DNA of 64,000 nucleotides from Lepus europaeus. Lineage: Eukaryota > Chordata > Mammalia > Lagomorpha > Leporidae. The notes under the pieces were generated by a model. The model made no database searches. It was given only the letters and a program-made list of their open reading frames with translations, and had not been told where the DNA came from. Below are positions 34,345 to 45,290 of this stretch, piece by piece. Position 1 is the first letter of the stretch. Each line of letters begins with the position of its first letter. The DNA lies in the NCBI RefSeq assembly GCF_033115175.1, contig NC_084827.1:57597201-57661200 (forward strand), read 5' to 3'. Position numbers and translations under genes: made by a program.

Positions 34345-34608
34345 GAGAGAGAGGTCTTCCATCCGCTGGTTCACACCCCAATTGACAGCAACAGCCGGAA
34401 CTGTGCAGATCCGAAGCCAGGAGCTTCTTCCAGGTCTGCCACATGGATGCAGGGGCCCAAGGACTTAGGCCATCTTCTCCTGCTTTCTCAGGCCATAGCA
34501 GAGAGCTGGATCAGAAGTGGAGCAGCCGGGTCTCAGACCGGCACCCATATGGGATGCTGGCACTGCAGGCGGTGGCTTAACCCACTATACCACAGCGCTG
34601 GCCCCATA
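34261..34608 (-). mobile_element. C-repeat SINE with TSD
   Basis: Minus strand, TTAAAGACTTATTTACTTAT to the head CACAGCGCTGGCCCC. The TSD AAACTAAGCCATTTT (34246-34260) is matched by AAGCTAAGCCATTTT (34609-34623). Confidence 0.95.
34305..34353 (+). repeat. (GA)n microsatellite in a SINE
   Basis: A nearly perfect GA run with one GGGA interruption, expanded from the SINE's GA tract. Confidence 0.92.
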
Positions 34609-34623
34609 AAGCTAAGCCATTTT

Positions 34624-35673
34624 GTAGATGAAACCTCTTGATTGAAGGAAAGGTTGAATTTTCCTCCTTTCAGCTGAGTAGATATGCCCAGTAAAAAAGA
34701 AATATGTAGCTCTTTTGGAGGTTACTGGATCTTGGTTCTTTGTCGCTAATCACTGGGCACAGAACTCTGGTCACCATAGCCACAGTTAAAACGGGTCTTG
34801 AGTAGAATTTTGACCAAAGTTCATAAAGTAGTCAGCTCAACAAATCTGCAGATACTTTCTGTGATTTCTCCCCAGTTTCTCAATGTTTCCTTGGGGGTTT
34901 ATTCTTAGAAAATGGTGGAATATCTGTAAGAAATCACAGGATGTGTATCCTGAACACATGCTCTCTCCAGCAATCGATTTCCCTCAGGAACAGTGTATGC
35001 CTCTGATCTGTTTGCATCCACTCGGTTCAATGTCCCTGAACCATAAGGAAAGAAAGTATGGTTAACTGAGGTTACTAAAAACAAAAAGCAATTCAAATCA
35101 ATTGGTAATTTACAAAAAGAGTTAAAGATTTTAAAAGCTATTATTAAAATTGCAATATTGGTTTATTATGTTGTGTTATATGCGTGTACATATTGTATAT
35201 CCACATGGGAAAATTTTATTAAAAATTTTATTTTAATTGGCTTATAGATAAGATTGTCCATAAATTTAAGCTGCTAAAATTAATCAAAGGTATATTTTAA
35301 TTCGTGTGACCTGAATCTCTGTATCATATGTTTTATACTTGTTGGTAGAAAGAAACTAAAAACATTTTATATAGTTGTGCTTAAGTTTACTGGTTAAACA
35401 AACTACACCATGTTAGATATTTAAGAGGTGTTTTCAAATACATGATTCTTAAAATTTATAGAAGGCATTGGACCTTCTGGTAAATGTTTTATTAAGTTGT
35501 TATCTAATGGTTGAAACTGTTTGCTAAGTATTCATGTAATATTGCTATTGTCAGCAAGTGATCTAGGACTTGCTCCCTCATTTCTCTATTCTAAGCCCAA
35601 CTTGTTCTTTCATTTCTCTATTCTCTTCAAGGTAGGAAACTAATTCTATTATGAAGGAATCTGTAGGATGCAC
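34624..35673. other. Unassigned AT-rich sequence
   Basis: About 1 kb with no recognised repeat, RNA gene or motif-bearing frame. Confidence 0.5.
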
Positions 35674-35698
35674 AATTTAATCTTTAGACCTAATAAAA

Positions 35699-37314
35699 GA
35701 GATGGCTAACATTTTTCTGTAATAGCATAGCCAAAATAAGAGCTTAAATAATAATCTCATAGCTAGATTTACTTCGCCATCAGCGAAGTAAACAGTAAGT
35801 AGAAAAAAACCTCCCTTTCAGACCAAAGGGAAAGAAAGTTTTAAAGTGAGAATATAATTTTCCTCATGGGCACTGTCTACCTTAGAAAAACTACTACAGA
35901 ACATGCCTGTGACTATAGACTTGTAGTTCAGGCCACCGAAGATTACAGATGTAGTTCAGGCCACCGAAGATTACAGATGGGACTTGGGCACTCCCTTGAC
36001 TTGCATCCTCTGGTCTGCTTTAACACAAACCAGGAGGAAAAGAAAGCTAGGCATCAGAAGCAATGGGTGGCAGGCCTATTAATGGCTGATCTGTACAGTG
36101 ATCTGCCCTCAAGGAGACCCAACAGGCCAGTCCATTGCAGTGGCTTTCAATGAGGTAAGCCTGGGCTTTAGCAGAAGTCAACTTGTGAAGAGCCCTGGCA
36201 GCTCTGCCAAGAGTTGGATCACTGGAAATGGACCTGCCCTGGAGTCGAAGGATGCCCAGGTCAGAGCCACAGATCTTATTGGCTCTAAGCTGAAAAGCCC
36301 TTCACTCAGCCCAGCTTCCAAAGTGACCACTGCAGCTGAGGGGATGGCCAAGTAGGGTCAGCAACATTGCAGGTAGAACTGTAAATTTCTTGTTAAAGAT
36401 GCCACCTGCCTTTACCTGGCCAGCTCTCCTCCTAGGGCAGCCAAGTAATGAAAGTCAACAGAGTGCCTTCCCCTAGGAGGTTCACACCTCCCTCAGGATG
36501 TACCCCATGTGAAGAGATAGATAGGTCTGGGCCTCTTAACTTACAAGGCCTAAAGCCCACCAGATTATTATCAAGCCCCTTCTGTCAGGTTCTATTTGCC
36601 TCTCAATCAGAAAACTTAATTGTAGCTTAGACAGCACCTGTCTTAGCTCCTCTAATAATGACTCTGTCCTTTGTTCTAGACCCTGGGCCTCATTCCTTCG
36701 TAATCATAACCTCTACTCTACCTCCAATGGCTCTACTCCCAACCTGTGTGTACTGATGGTCCTCTTCCCCACTTAATGCTGTATAATTGTTCAGACCTGG
36801 TAAATGCCACTCTTAGGATCATTGGTTACTATCCTCACTCTGTCTTTTATGATCTTGTCTAAATATGATCAGAGTCGGCAAACTTGGAAGGCTTCCATAG
36901 CCTTGGCAACTCATGACGAGAGCCTAGGGTGGTTACTGGTGCCATAAACTAGAGTGTCAATTTGTTGGGTCAACAACAGGAGCCACTGTGCACTTGCTCC
37001 TCATGTGGGATCTCTGTCCTTAATGTGCTGTACATTGTGATTTAATGCTATAACTAGTACTCAAACAGTATGTTTCACTTTGTGTTTCTATGTGGGTGCA
37101 AACTGTTGAAATCTTTACTTAATATATACTAAATTGATCTTCTGTATATAAATAGAATTGAAAATGAATCTTGATGTGAATGGAAGGGGAGAGGGAGCGG
37201 GAGAGGTGAGGGTTGCGGGTGGGAGGGAAGTTATGGGAGGCAGAAGCCATTGTAATCCATAAGATGTACTTTGGAAATTTATATTCATTAAATAAAAGTT
37301 AAAAAAAAATAAGT
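35699..37314 (+). mobile_element. 5'-truncated L1 with a long 3' UTR
   Basis: The last 450 bases (about 36865-37310) are the rabbit-type L1 3' end: GGCTTCCATAGCCTTGGCAA, GTACTCAAACAGTATG, the G-rich tract and TTCATTAAATAAAAG. The 1.1 kb upstream is not ORF2 and not the UTR seen in the other copies here. A 25-base, 22-identical duplication (AATTTAATCTTTAGACCTAA at 35674 and AATTTATTGTTTAGACCTAA at 37315) brackets the whole unit. The long upstream part therefore moved with the L1 tail. Confidence 0.75.
35923..35978 (+). repeat. 28-bp perfect tandem duplication
   Basis: A 28-base unit beginning GTAGTTCAGGCCACCGAAGA occurs twice back to back (35923-35950 and 35951-35978) without mismatch, within the long L1 3' UTR. 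Confidence 0.95.
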
Positions 37315-37417
37315 AATTTATTGTTTAGACCTAATCAAATTTTTATTTTTTTCTTTCATGCTTAATGGGGTATAATTAATTTAACAGATGCTATCACAAA
37401 GTCACTTAAAAGAAATA

Positions 37418-37716
37418 GAGTGGGAAGAGAATTTAATGTAGTTGATTATGTTGCCTGCAACACAAATTGGAGTGTCTGGGTTCAGTTCTCAGATCCACTT
37501 TCTGGCTCCAGCATCCTGCTAATCACGATTTTGGGAGGTCGGTGTGATAGCTCATGTAATTTGGTTCTTGACACTTTTATGGGATACTTGGATTGTGTTT
37601 CCAGCTCCTGGCTTTAGCCCTGGCCAAGACTCAGCTTTTGCAGGCATTTGGAAAATAAACCAACAGATTGGAGCTCTCTCTGTTTCACTGCTTCTCAAAT
37701 AAATAAATAAAATAAG
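37418..37716 (+). mobile_element. Old C-repeat SINE
   Basis: Plus strand. The head is very diverged (AATGTAGTTGATTATGTTGC). The middle keeps CCTGCTAATCACGATTTTGGG. The tail CTTCTCAAATAAATAAATAA is clear. Confidence 0.82.
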
Positions 37717-38051
37717 ACATAAGGAGATGGCAATATCCTTAATAGGAAAAGCTTTCCAAGTTACAGCAGGCAAACATTTTACCAAGCATTTTGTCTCTTT
37801 ATTATGCAGACCTCCATATTTAAGATTCAATATTTTTTATTTTTGCCTGAGGAGAGGTTATGAGGAGCAGTAACTTAGATTAGGATTCAAGTTTCCAAGT
37901 AGCTGGGGCTCCAGGCTGCACTATTGTTGTCTGGGTCAAGAGCTGGAGAAATCTATGGAATCCTAGAAATGCAGACTACATGGTAGAGTAGCCTAGAGTG
38001 AGAGTTAGTGGAGTTATAAAGAGAAATTCTTCCCATCTACACTTCCTTTTT

Positions 38052-38360
38052 GTTTTTACATTTTTTTATTTGTGTGAAAAGCAGAGAGGAAGAAAGAGAG
38101 AAGGAGAGACACAGAGAAAGAATCTTCTATCCACTGGTTTACTCTCCAAATGACTTCAAAAGTAAAAAAATGCCAAGACCCTGAACTCCATCTCGCACAT
38201 GGGTGCAAGAGCCCAAGCATTTGCGCCATCCTCCTCTGCTTTCACAGGCACATTAGCAGGTAGCTGGATCAGAAGTGGAAGAGTCAGAACTCCAATAGGT
38301 GCTCTGATACAGGATGCCAGTCACAGGTGGCATCTCAAATTACCACAATGACATCTTCTC
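38052..38360 (-). mobile_element. Old C-repeat SINE
   Basis: Minus strand, TTTTTTTATTTGTGTGAAAA to TTACCACAATGACATC. It keeps AGGTAGCTGGATCAGAAGTGG. Confidence 0.85.
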
Positions 38361-38875
38361 ACATGTTCTATGACACACCTTAGAAACGTACCACTGGCAA
38401 GGAGAAAAACTTTCAGGACCCAACTATATTAGAATGAAGCAGGCAAAGGGGAGAATTCATCATTCAGAGGCAATCAGTGGTTGGCTCAGCTAGTATGGCT
38501 GTGTCTATTTATGATACTGTTTGTTAAATTTACTGTGGGTCAACTTGGCTCATGTGAAGGAGTATGTACATCTCACTGCTATTGATCCCTTGAGTCCATG
38601 TAAGTCAGTTGTGTTGCTGAGAATTTGAGTGAGGGAAAAAATACCAAATAATCTCTGGCCTTTCTGATTTGAGAGTGGCATATTCTGATTTGAACTTATA
38701 AATGTTGCTCCTTTCACCCTTGTAAAAGCTGGTTATCCCAAATTATTTTGTAGATCTTCAGGATTTCCCATATTGATAATGGATTTTCCCAATGCATGAG
38801 AGTATTTCAGAAAGCACATGACAAAATGGAATGAAGAGATAAATTCATTTTAGTTCAAAGTACTTTGAAATCTCT
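38361..38875. other. Unassigned sequence, no gene seen
   Basis: No recognised repeat, RNA gene or coding signature in this 515-base gap. Confidence 0.5.
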
Positions 38876-38887
38876 CCATATATTCTT

Positions 38888-39239
38888 TTTTTTATTTCTT
38901 ATTTCTATTTTTTGACAGGCAGAGTGGACAGTGAGAGAGAGAGACAGAGAGAAAGGTCTTCCTTTGCCTTTGGTTCACCCTCCAATGGTCGCCACGGCTG
39001 GCGCGCTGCGGCTGGCGCACCACGCTGATCCAAAGCCAGGAGCCAGGTGCTTCTCCTGGTCTCCCATGGGGTGCAGGGCCCAAGCACTTGGGCCATCCTC
39101 CACTGCACTCCCTGGCCACAGCAGAGAGCTGGCCTGGAAGAGGGGCAACCGGGACAGGATGGGTGCCCCGACCGGGACTAGAACCTGGTGTGCCGGCGCC
39201 GCAAGGCGGAGGATTAGCCTAGTGAGCCGCGGCGCCGGC
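38888..39239 (-). mobile_element. Young C-repeat SINE with TSD
   Basis: Young GC-rich minus-strand form: TTTTTTGACAGGCAGAGTGG, GCCAGGTGCTTCTCCTGG, head AGCCGCGGCGCCGGCC. TSD CCATATATTCTT (38876-38887) against CCATGTATTCTT (39240-39251). Confidence 0.96.
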
Positions 39240-39394
39240 CCATGTATTCTTCATAGTGTATATTTCTCAAAAACTATTTGAAAACTTCACGTATCATCAT
39301 TGACTTTAGTTCTCATTCCTACAAACTGGTGGTATTTGTTACTTTTGTAAAAATTCCTTTACTTACTGGATAATACACCCCCTCTTATGAGTTC

Positions 39395-39710
39395 GGGGTC
39401 TGCATTCAGCCTAGTGGCTAAGACTCCAGTGAAGAAGTCCATGTCCTATATCAAAGTAGTTGGGATTGATATCCGGCTCTGGCTCCTGATTGCAGCTTCT
39501 CACTGAAAGGCACCCTGGGAGGCAGTAGTGATGGCTTAAGTGAATGGATTCCTGCAAACCCATATGGGAGATCTGGACTGAGTTATGGGCTTGTGGTTTT
39601 GGCTGTTGCCTTTCTCTGCCTGTGGCAAGCATTGGATAAGTAAATCCACAAATGAGCTTGCCCGCTCACCCTCTCTTCTATCTGTTTCTCTCTCTCTCAA
39701 ATATATGAAA
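39395..39710 (+). mobile_element. Old C-repeat SINE adjoining an L1
   Basis: Plus strand, GGGGTCTGCATTCAGCCTAG to CTCTCTCTCAAATATATGA. The L1 below begins within a few bases of its tail. Confidence 0.83.
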
Positions 39711-39719
39711 GAGCACAAC

Positions 39720-42336
39720 ATACCAAAATTTATGAGATACAGCAAAAGCAGTGTTAAGAGGAAAGTTTATATCAATAGGTGCCTACATCAAGAAATTGGA
39801 AAGGAACCAATAAGTGAGCTTTCAATTCATCTCAAGGATCTAGAAAATTTGCAGCAAACCAGACCCAAATCTAGCAGGAGAAGAGAAGTAATTAAAATCA
39901 GAAAAGAAATCAACAGGATTGAATCCAAAAAAAATTACAAAAAATCAGCCAAACGAGGAGCTGTTTTTTGAAAAAAATAAACAAAATTGACACTCCATTG
40001 ACCGAACTAACTAAAAAAAGAGGAGAAAATACGCAAATCAATAAAATCAGAGATGAAAAAGGAAACGTAAAAACAGACACTACAGAAATAAAAAAGAATC
40101 ATCAGAAATTACTACAAGGACTTGTATGCCAGCAAACAGGGAAATCTATCAGAAATGGATAGATTTCTGCACATATGCAACCTACCTAAATTGAACCAGG
40201 AAGACATAGGAAACCTAAACAGACCCATAACTGAGACAGAAATTGAAACAGTAATAAAGGCCCTCCCAACAAAGAAAAGCCCAGGACCAGATGGATTCAC
40301 TGCTGAATTCTACCAGACATTTAAAGAAGAACTAACTTCAATTCTTCTCAAACTATTCAGAACAATTGAAAAAGAGGGAATCCTCCCAAATTCTTTCTAT
40401 GAAGCCAGCATCACCTTAATTCCTAAGCTGGAAAAAGATGCAGCATTGAAAGAGAATTACAGACCAATATCCCTGATGAACATAGATGCAAAAATCCTCA
40501 ATAAAATTCTGGCCAATTCTGTTGTCAGCAACAGGAGTCACTGTGTACTTACATCCCATGTGGGATCTGTCCTTAATGTGTTGTCTAATGTGCAGTGATG
40601 CTATAAGTAGTACTGAAACAGGATTTTTACACTTTGTGTTTCTGTGTGGGTACAAACTGATGAGATCTTTACTAATTATATACTGAACCGATCTTCTGTA
40701 TATATATAGATAATTGGAAATGAAAAAAAAACACCTGGTGTTAAATTGGAAATGGCATAGAAAATTAATTAATTTTTAAAAAAATATTATGTAGGATCTC
40801 TGTCTTTAATGTGCTGTACACTCTTATTTAATGCTATAACTAGTACTCCAACAGTATTTTTTTCACTTTGTGTTGCTATGTGGGGGCAAACTGTTGAAAT
40901 CTTTACCTAATATATACTAAACGGATGTTCTGTATATAAAGAGAATTGAAAATGAATCTTGATGTGATTGGAAGGGGAGAGGGAACGGGAAAGGGGAGGG
41001 TTGCGGGTGGGAGGGAGGTTATGGGAGGGGGGAAGCCATTGTAACGCATAAGCTGTACTTTGGAAATTTATATTCATTAAATAAAAGTTTAATAAATGAA
41101 AAAAAAATTCTGGCCAATAGAATGCAACAACACATCAGAAAGATCATCCACAGAAACCAAGTGGGATTTATCCCTGGTATGCAGGCATGGTCCAATGTTC
41201 GCAAAACAATCAATGTGATACACCACATTAACAGACTGCAGAAGAAAAACCATATGATTCTCTCAATAGATACAGAGAAAGCATTTGATAAAATACAACA
41301 CCCTTTCATGATGAAAACTCTAAGCAAACTGGGTATGGAAGGAACACTCCTCAATACAATCAAAGCAATTTATGAAAAACCCACAGCCAACCTCCTATTG
41401 AGTGGGGAAATGTTGGAAGCATTTCCACTGAGACCTGGTACCAGACAGGGTTGCCCACTCTCACCACTCCTATTCAATATAGTTCTGGAAGTTTTAGCCA
41501 GAGCTATTAGGCAAGAAAAAGAAATTAAAGGGATACAAATTGGGAAGGAAGAACTCAAACTATCCCTCTTTGCAGATGTTATGATTCTTTATTTAGGGGA
41601 CCCAAAGAACTCTACTAAGAGACTATTGGAACTCATAGAAGAGTTTGGAAAAATAGCAGGATATAAAATCATTGCACAAAAATCAACGGCCTTTGTATAC
41701 ACAGGCAATGCCACGGCTGAGAAAGAACTTCTAAGATCAATCCCATTCACAATAGCTACAAAATCAACCAAATACCTTGGAATAAACTTAACTAAGGACA
41801 TTAAAGATCTCTACGATGAAAATTATAAAACATTAAAGAAAGAAATAGAAGAGGATACCAAAAAATGGAAAAATCTTCCATGCTCATGGATTGGAAGAAT
41901 CAATATTATCAAAATGTCCATTCTCCCAAAAGCAATTTATAGATTCAATGCAATACCAATCAAAATACCAAAGACAGTCTTCTCAGATCTGGAAAAAATG
42001 ATGTTGAAATTCATATGGAGACACAGGAGACCTCGAATAGCTAAAGCAATCTTGTACAACAAAAACAAAGCCGGAGGCATCACAATACCAGATTTCAGGA
42101 CATACTACAGAGCAGTTGTTATCAAAACAGCGTGGTACTGGTACAGAAACAGATGGATAGACCAATGGAACAGAATAGAAACACCAGAAATCAATCCAAA
42201 CATCTACAGCCAACTAATATTTGATCAAGGATCCAAAACCAATCCCTGGAGTAAGGACAGTCTATTCAATAAATGGTACTGGGAAAATTGGATTTCCACA
42301 TGCAGAATCATGGGAAAAAAAAAAAAGAAGACCTAA
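39720..42336 (+). pseudogene. L1 ORF2 (reverse transcriptase) pseudogene
   Basis: L1 ORF2p normally combines endonuclease, reverse transcriptase and a Cys-rich C-terminus and copies L1 and SINE RNA into the genome. Here a pre-RT segment (39720-39970) shifts frame near 39965 and again near 40110. The early RT part includes [15 protein letters not shown] (about 40280-40325) and [11 protein letters not shown], then is cut by an inserted L1 tail. The main 404-codon frame (41122-42336) has [20 protein letters not shown] and a palm motif reading FADV at 41569-41580, not the usual FADD. After [14 protein letters not shown] it runs into A-rich 3' UTR, so about a quarter of ORF2, including the Cys-rich end, is gone. 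It cannot be active: two frameshifts, an insertion, a lost catalytic Asp and a deletion. Confidence 0.93.
40518..41103 (+). mobile_element. Double-tailed L1 3' end inserted in ORF2
   Basis: The insert is bounded by a perfect 15-bp TSD, AAAATTCTGGCCAAT (40503-40517 and 41104-41118). It holds two L1 3'-UTR segments in tandem. Unit A (40518-40722) has TACTGAAACAGG and TGATGAGATC and ends prematurely in an A-run (40723-40731). A 60-base linker begins CACCTGGTGTTAAATTGG. Unit B (about 40790-41085) has TACTCCAACAGT, the full G-rich tract and TTCATTAAATAAAAG. A near-identical chimera lies at 50765-51339. Confidence 0.93.
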
Positions 42337-42899
42337 ATGAAAGATCTCTGCGAGTGAGATCCCGGTGGAAAGAATGGGGCCATCAAAGAAGGAGGTACCT
42401 TTCTCTGAAGGGAGGAGAAAACTTCCACTTTGACTATGACCCCGTTGCAATAAGATCAAAGTCAGCGAACTCAAAAGGCTTCCATAGCCTTGGCAACTCA
42501 TGACTGGAGCCTAGGGAGATTACTGATGCCATAAACAAGAGTGTCAAATTGTTAAGTCAACAACAGGAGTCACTGTGTACTTACTTCTCATGTGGGATCT
42601 GTCCTTAATGTGTTGTCCAATGTGAAGTAATGCTATAACTAGTACTGAAACAGTATTTTACACTTTGTGTTTCTGTGTGGGTGCAAACTGATGAAATCTT
42701 TGCTTAGTATATACTGAACCGATCTTCTGTATATAAAGATAATTGAAAATGATTCTTGATGTTAATGGAATAGGAAAGGGAGCGGGAAATGGGAGGGGTG
42801 CGAGTGGGAGGGAAATTATGGGGGGAAAGACATTGTAATCCATAAACCGTACTTTGGAAATTTATATTTGCTAAATAAAAAAAGAAAAGGTTATGTGTC

Positions 42900-43400
42900 C
42901 TAATAAATGGTCCTATTTTTTATTATTTTTGGTATTTTGTCTGGATTTATAGGGGTCGGCTCTTTTTAAATTAAGTTTTGTTAGTACCACACTTGCTAGG
43001 GACTAATTTTCAATGAACTTAATTCAAGAAAAACTGCAAATAAAATAGATATATAACAATTGTTGACTTTGCATTGAGAAAAAATGTGATTCTCAGTGAT
43101 TTCATAATTTGGAAGCATCTGCCTTTACTATCTCTACAGTTTCTTCTTCTGTACAAGCTCAGTGTATTCCAACACATATCAAAATCAAAACTTACTCTTT
43201 TACAATAAGATGTAATATTAGATGTTTGTGGATGCAATTTATAACATTTGCATGGTGCTTGCTAATGATGATGTGCAATGTCCTGAAGTAACCGCTCTAC
43301 ATTTTTGGGAATTGTCCTGAATCTTATTTTTTCTATATTATGACAGACATGTTGGCCAAGAAAGAGGAAAAGAATGCTAAGCTCTAATTTGCATTATCTA
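42900..43400. other. Unassigned sequence, no gene seen
   Basis: No recognised repeat, RNA gene or motif-bearing frame between the two L1s. Confidence 0.45.
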
Positions 43401-43417
43401 AAAACACATTTTTTAAA

Positions 43418-44077
43418 CTTTTATTTAATAAATATAAATTTCCAAAGTACAACTTTTGAATTATAGTAGCTTTTTCCCTCATAACTTCCCTCCCCGTGAC
43501 CATCCCATCTCCCACCACCTCTCCCATCCCATTCTTCATCACGATTCATTTTCAATTATCTTTATATATAGAAGATCAAATTAGTATATACTAGGTAAAG
43601 ATTTCAATATACTGCACCCACAAAGACACACAAAGTATAGAGTACTGTTTGGGTAGTAGTTTTACTGTTAATTTGCATAGCATAGTACAACACATTAAGG
43701 ACAGAGGTCCTACATGTGAAGCAGGTGCACAGTGACTCCCGCTGTAGACTTAACAATTGACACTCTTATTGATGACATCAGTAATCTCCTGAGGCTCTTG
43801 TCATGAGTTGCCAAGGCTATGGAAGCCTTTTGAGTTCACCAACTCCGATCTTTTTTTAGACAAGGCCATATTCCAAGTGGAAGTTCTCTCCTCCCTTCAG
43901 AGAAAGGTGCTGCCTTCTTTGATGGCCCGTTCTTCCCACTGGGCTCTCACTCACAGAGATCTTTCATTTAGGTCATTTTTTTTTTTTTTTTTGCCACAGT
44001 GCCTTGGCTTTCCATGCCTGTGAAACTCTCATGGGCTTTTTAGCCAGTTCCAAATGCCTTAAGGGCTGATTCTGGTT
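43418..44077 (-). mobile_element. 5'-truncated L1 3' UTR, minus strand
   Basis: Reverse complement of the L1 3' end, from CTTTTATTTAATAAATATAA through the C-rich tract and GGAAGCCTTTTGAGTTC to TTGGCTTTCCATGCCTG. A perfect 17-bp TSD AAAACACATTTTTTAAA lies at 43401-43417 and 44078-44094. A poly-T at 43977-43992 matches the A-rich stretch before the UTR in other copies. Confidence 0.95.
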
Positions 44078-44094
44078 AAAACACATTTTTTAAA

Positions 44095-44417
44095 GATTAA
44101 TTTATTTATTTAAAAGAGTTACACGGAGAGAGAAGGAGAGGCAAAGAGAAAGAGAGAGATCTTCCATCCACTGGTTTACTCTCCAATTGGCCACAATGGC
44201 CAGAGCTGCACCGATCTGAAGCCAGGAGCCAGGAGCTTCTTCCATGTCTCCCACATAGGTGCAGGGGCCCAAGGACTTGGGCCATCTTCTACTGCTTTCC
44301 CAGGCCATACTAGAAAGCTGGATCTGAAGAGGAGCAGCCAGGACTCAAACGGGCACCTAGATGGGATGCTGGAACTGTAGGAGGTGGCTTTACCAGCTAT
44401 GCCACAGCACCAGCCCC
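44095..44417 (-). mobile_element. C-repeat SINE at the L1 target site
   Basis: Minus strand, GATTAATTTATTTATTTAAA to the head GCCACAGCACCAGCCCC. It is followed by AAAACAAATTTTT (44418-44430), a third copy of the AAAACACATTTTTT motif that flanks the neighbouring L1. It therefore used the same target site. Confidence 0.93.
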
Positions 44418-44430
44418 AAAACAAATTTTT

Positions 44431-45102
44431 AATATGAAACATCAACAAATTTAAATTGTGGGATATTTAAACCTTGTTTTATATCAGCAATTGTTTTCAT
44501 CTCAACAAGATTTATGAGGGTGTCCTTTTAATGAGACCATCACTAGCAACAAAGACTCTTTTTAATATCCACTGCTTGGATTGCTATTATTGACTTTGTG
44601 ACATTGCCCATCTCAAAAGTTCTCAGCTGTCCCTTAATTGGGAACCTCATATGTGTTCTCCATATTCTAGTTTGTACTTTCATTTCTTCCCTGAGGAGTA
44701 ACCAGGAAAATAAAGCCAATATTTCTGACCTTAGATGTTACTTGTTTTGTTTCCTCAGACATAAGAAATTTGCTGATATTTTTGATGTTTATAATGGCAA
44801 TCCTTCTTATATGAAATTCCATTTAACAATAAAAGAACTAGCTGAGTCCTGAAAAGCTGCAAGATGCATGGCAATGGGAATTAATTTTTGAGGCTCTATT
44901 TTTCAAGTGCTTGGCAGAAATAATCACAAATAAATGGTAGAGCAACTTTGAGATAGCATTACTTAGAAAAAGGTATATGCTGCCTTGACTTATTTTAAAT
45001 TCAATGGCCATAGTATAGTACACTAGCTGCCTCCCAGTCCTGTAATTCTCTCGGTAGCCCTGTCTCTTGCAGCCCTCAAGGGTTCATAGCCAAGATCTCT
45101 GT
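44431..45102. other. Unassigned sequence, no gene seen
   Basis: About 670 bases. An 84-codon plus-strand frame at 44598-44852 has no recognisable motif, and neighbouring composition is uniform. Not called as a gene. Confidence 0.5.
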
Positions 45103-45103
45103 C

Positions 45104-45290
45104 GGGGTGCATGGTGCTGTGGCATAGTAGGCTAAGTCTCTGCCTGCAGCATCAGCATTCCATATGGTGCTGGTTCATGTCCTGGAGGCTACCCTTCCAA
45201 TCCAACTCTGCTATGGTTTGAAAAGGCGGTGGAAGATGCTGCAAGTGCTTGGACCCCTGCACCCACATGGGAGACCTAGAAGAAGCTCCT
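45104..45290 (+). mobile_element. C-repeat SINE, 3' end missing
   Basis: Plus strand, GGGGTGCATGGTGCTGTGGC through GTGCTTGGACCCCTGCACCC to AGAAGAAGCTCCTAACTC. The last third, with the CT tract and tail, is absent, so a later deletion is likely. Confidence 0.88.

Larger units (their letters stand above)
39715..42886 (+). mobile_element. 5'-truncated L1 with nested L1 insertion
   Basis: Begins inside ORF2, upstream of the RT (AACATACCAAAATTTATGAG), and lacks the 5' UTR, ORF1 and endonuclease. It is split at 40518-41103 by another L1 tail. The ORF2 C-terminus is missing, and the 3' UTR from about 42306 ends at GCTAAATAAAAAAAGAAAAG. The surviving ORF2 is the best-preserved coding sequence in the window, so this insertion is much younger than the ancient L1s around it. 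No clear outer TSD. Confidence 0.93.

Noticed and set aside
28735..34353. GA runs as possible GAGA-type regulatory sites
   Set aside because: They are expansions of the SINE's own GA tract, with length variation typical of microsatellites.
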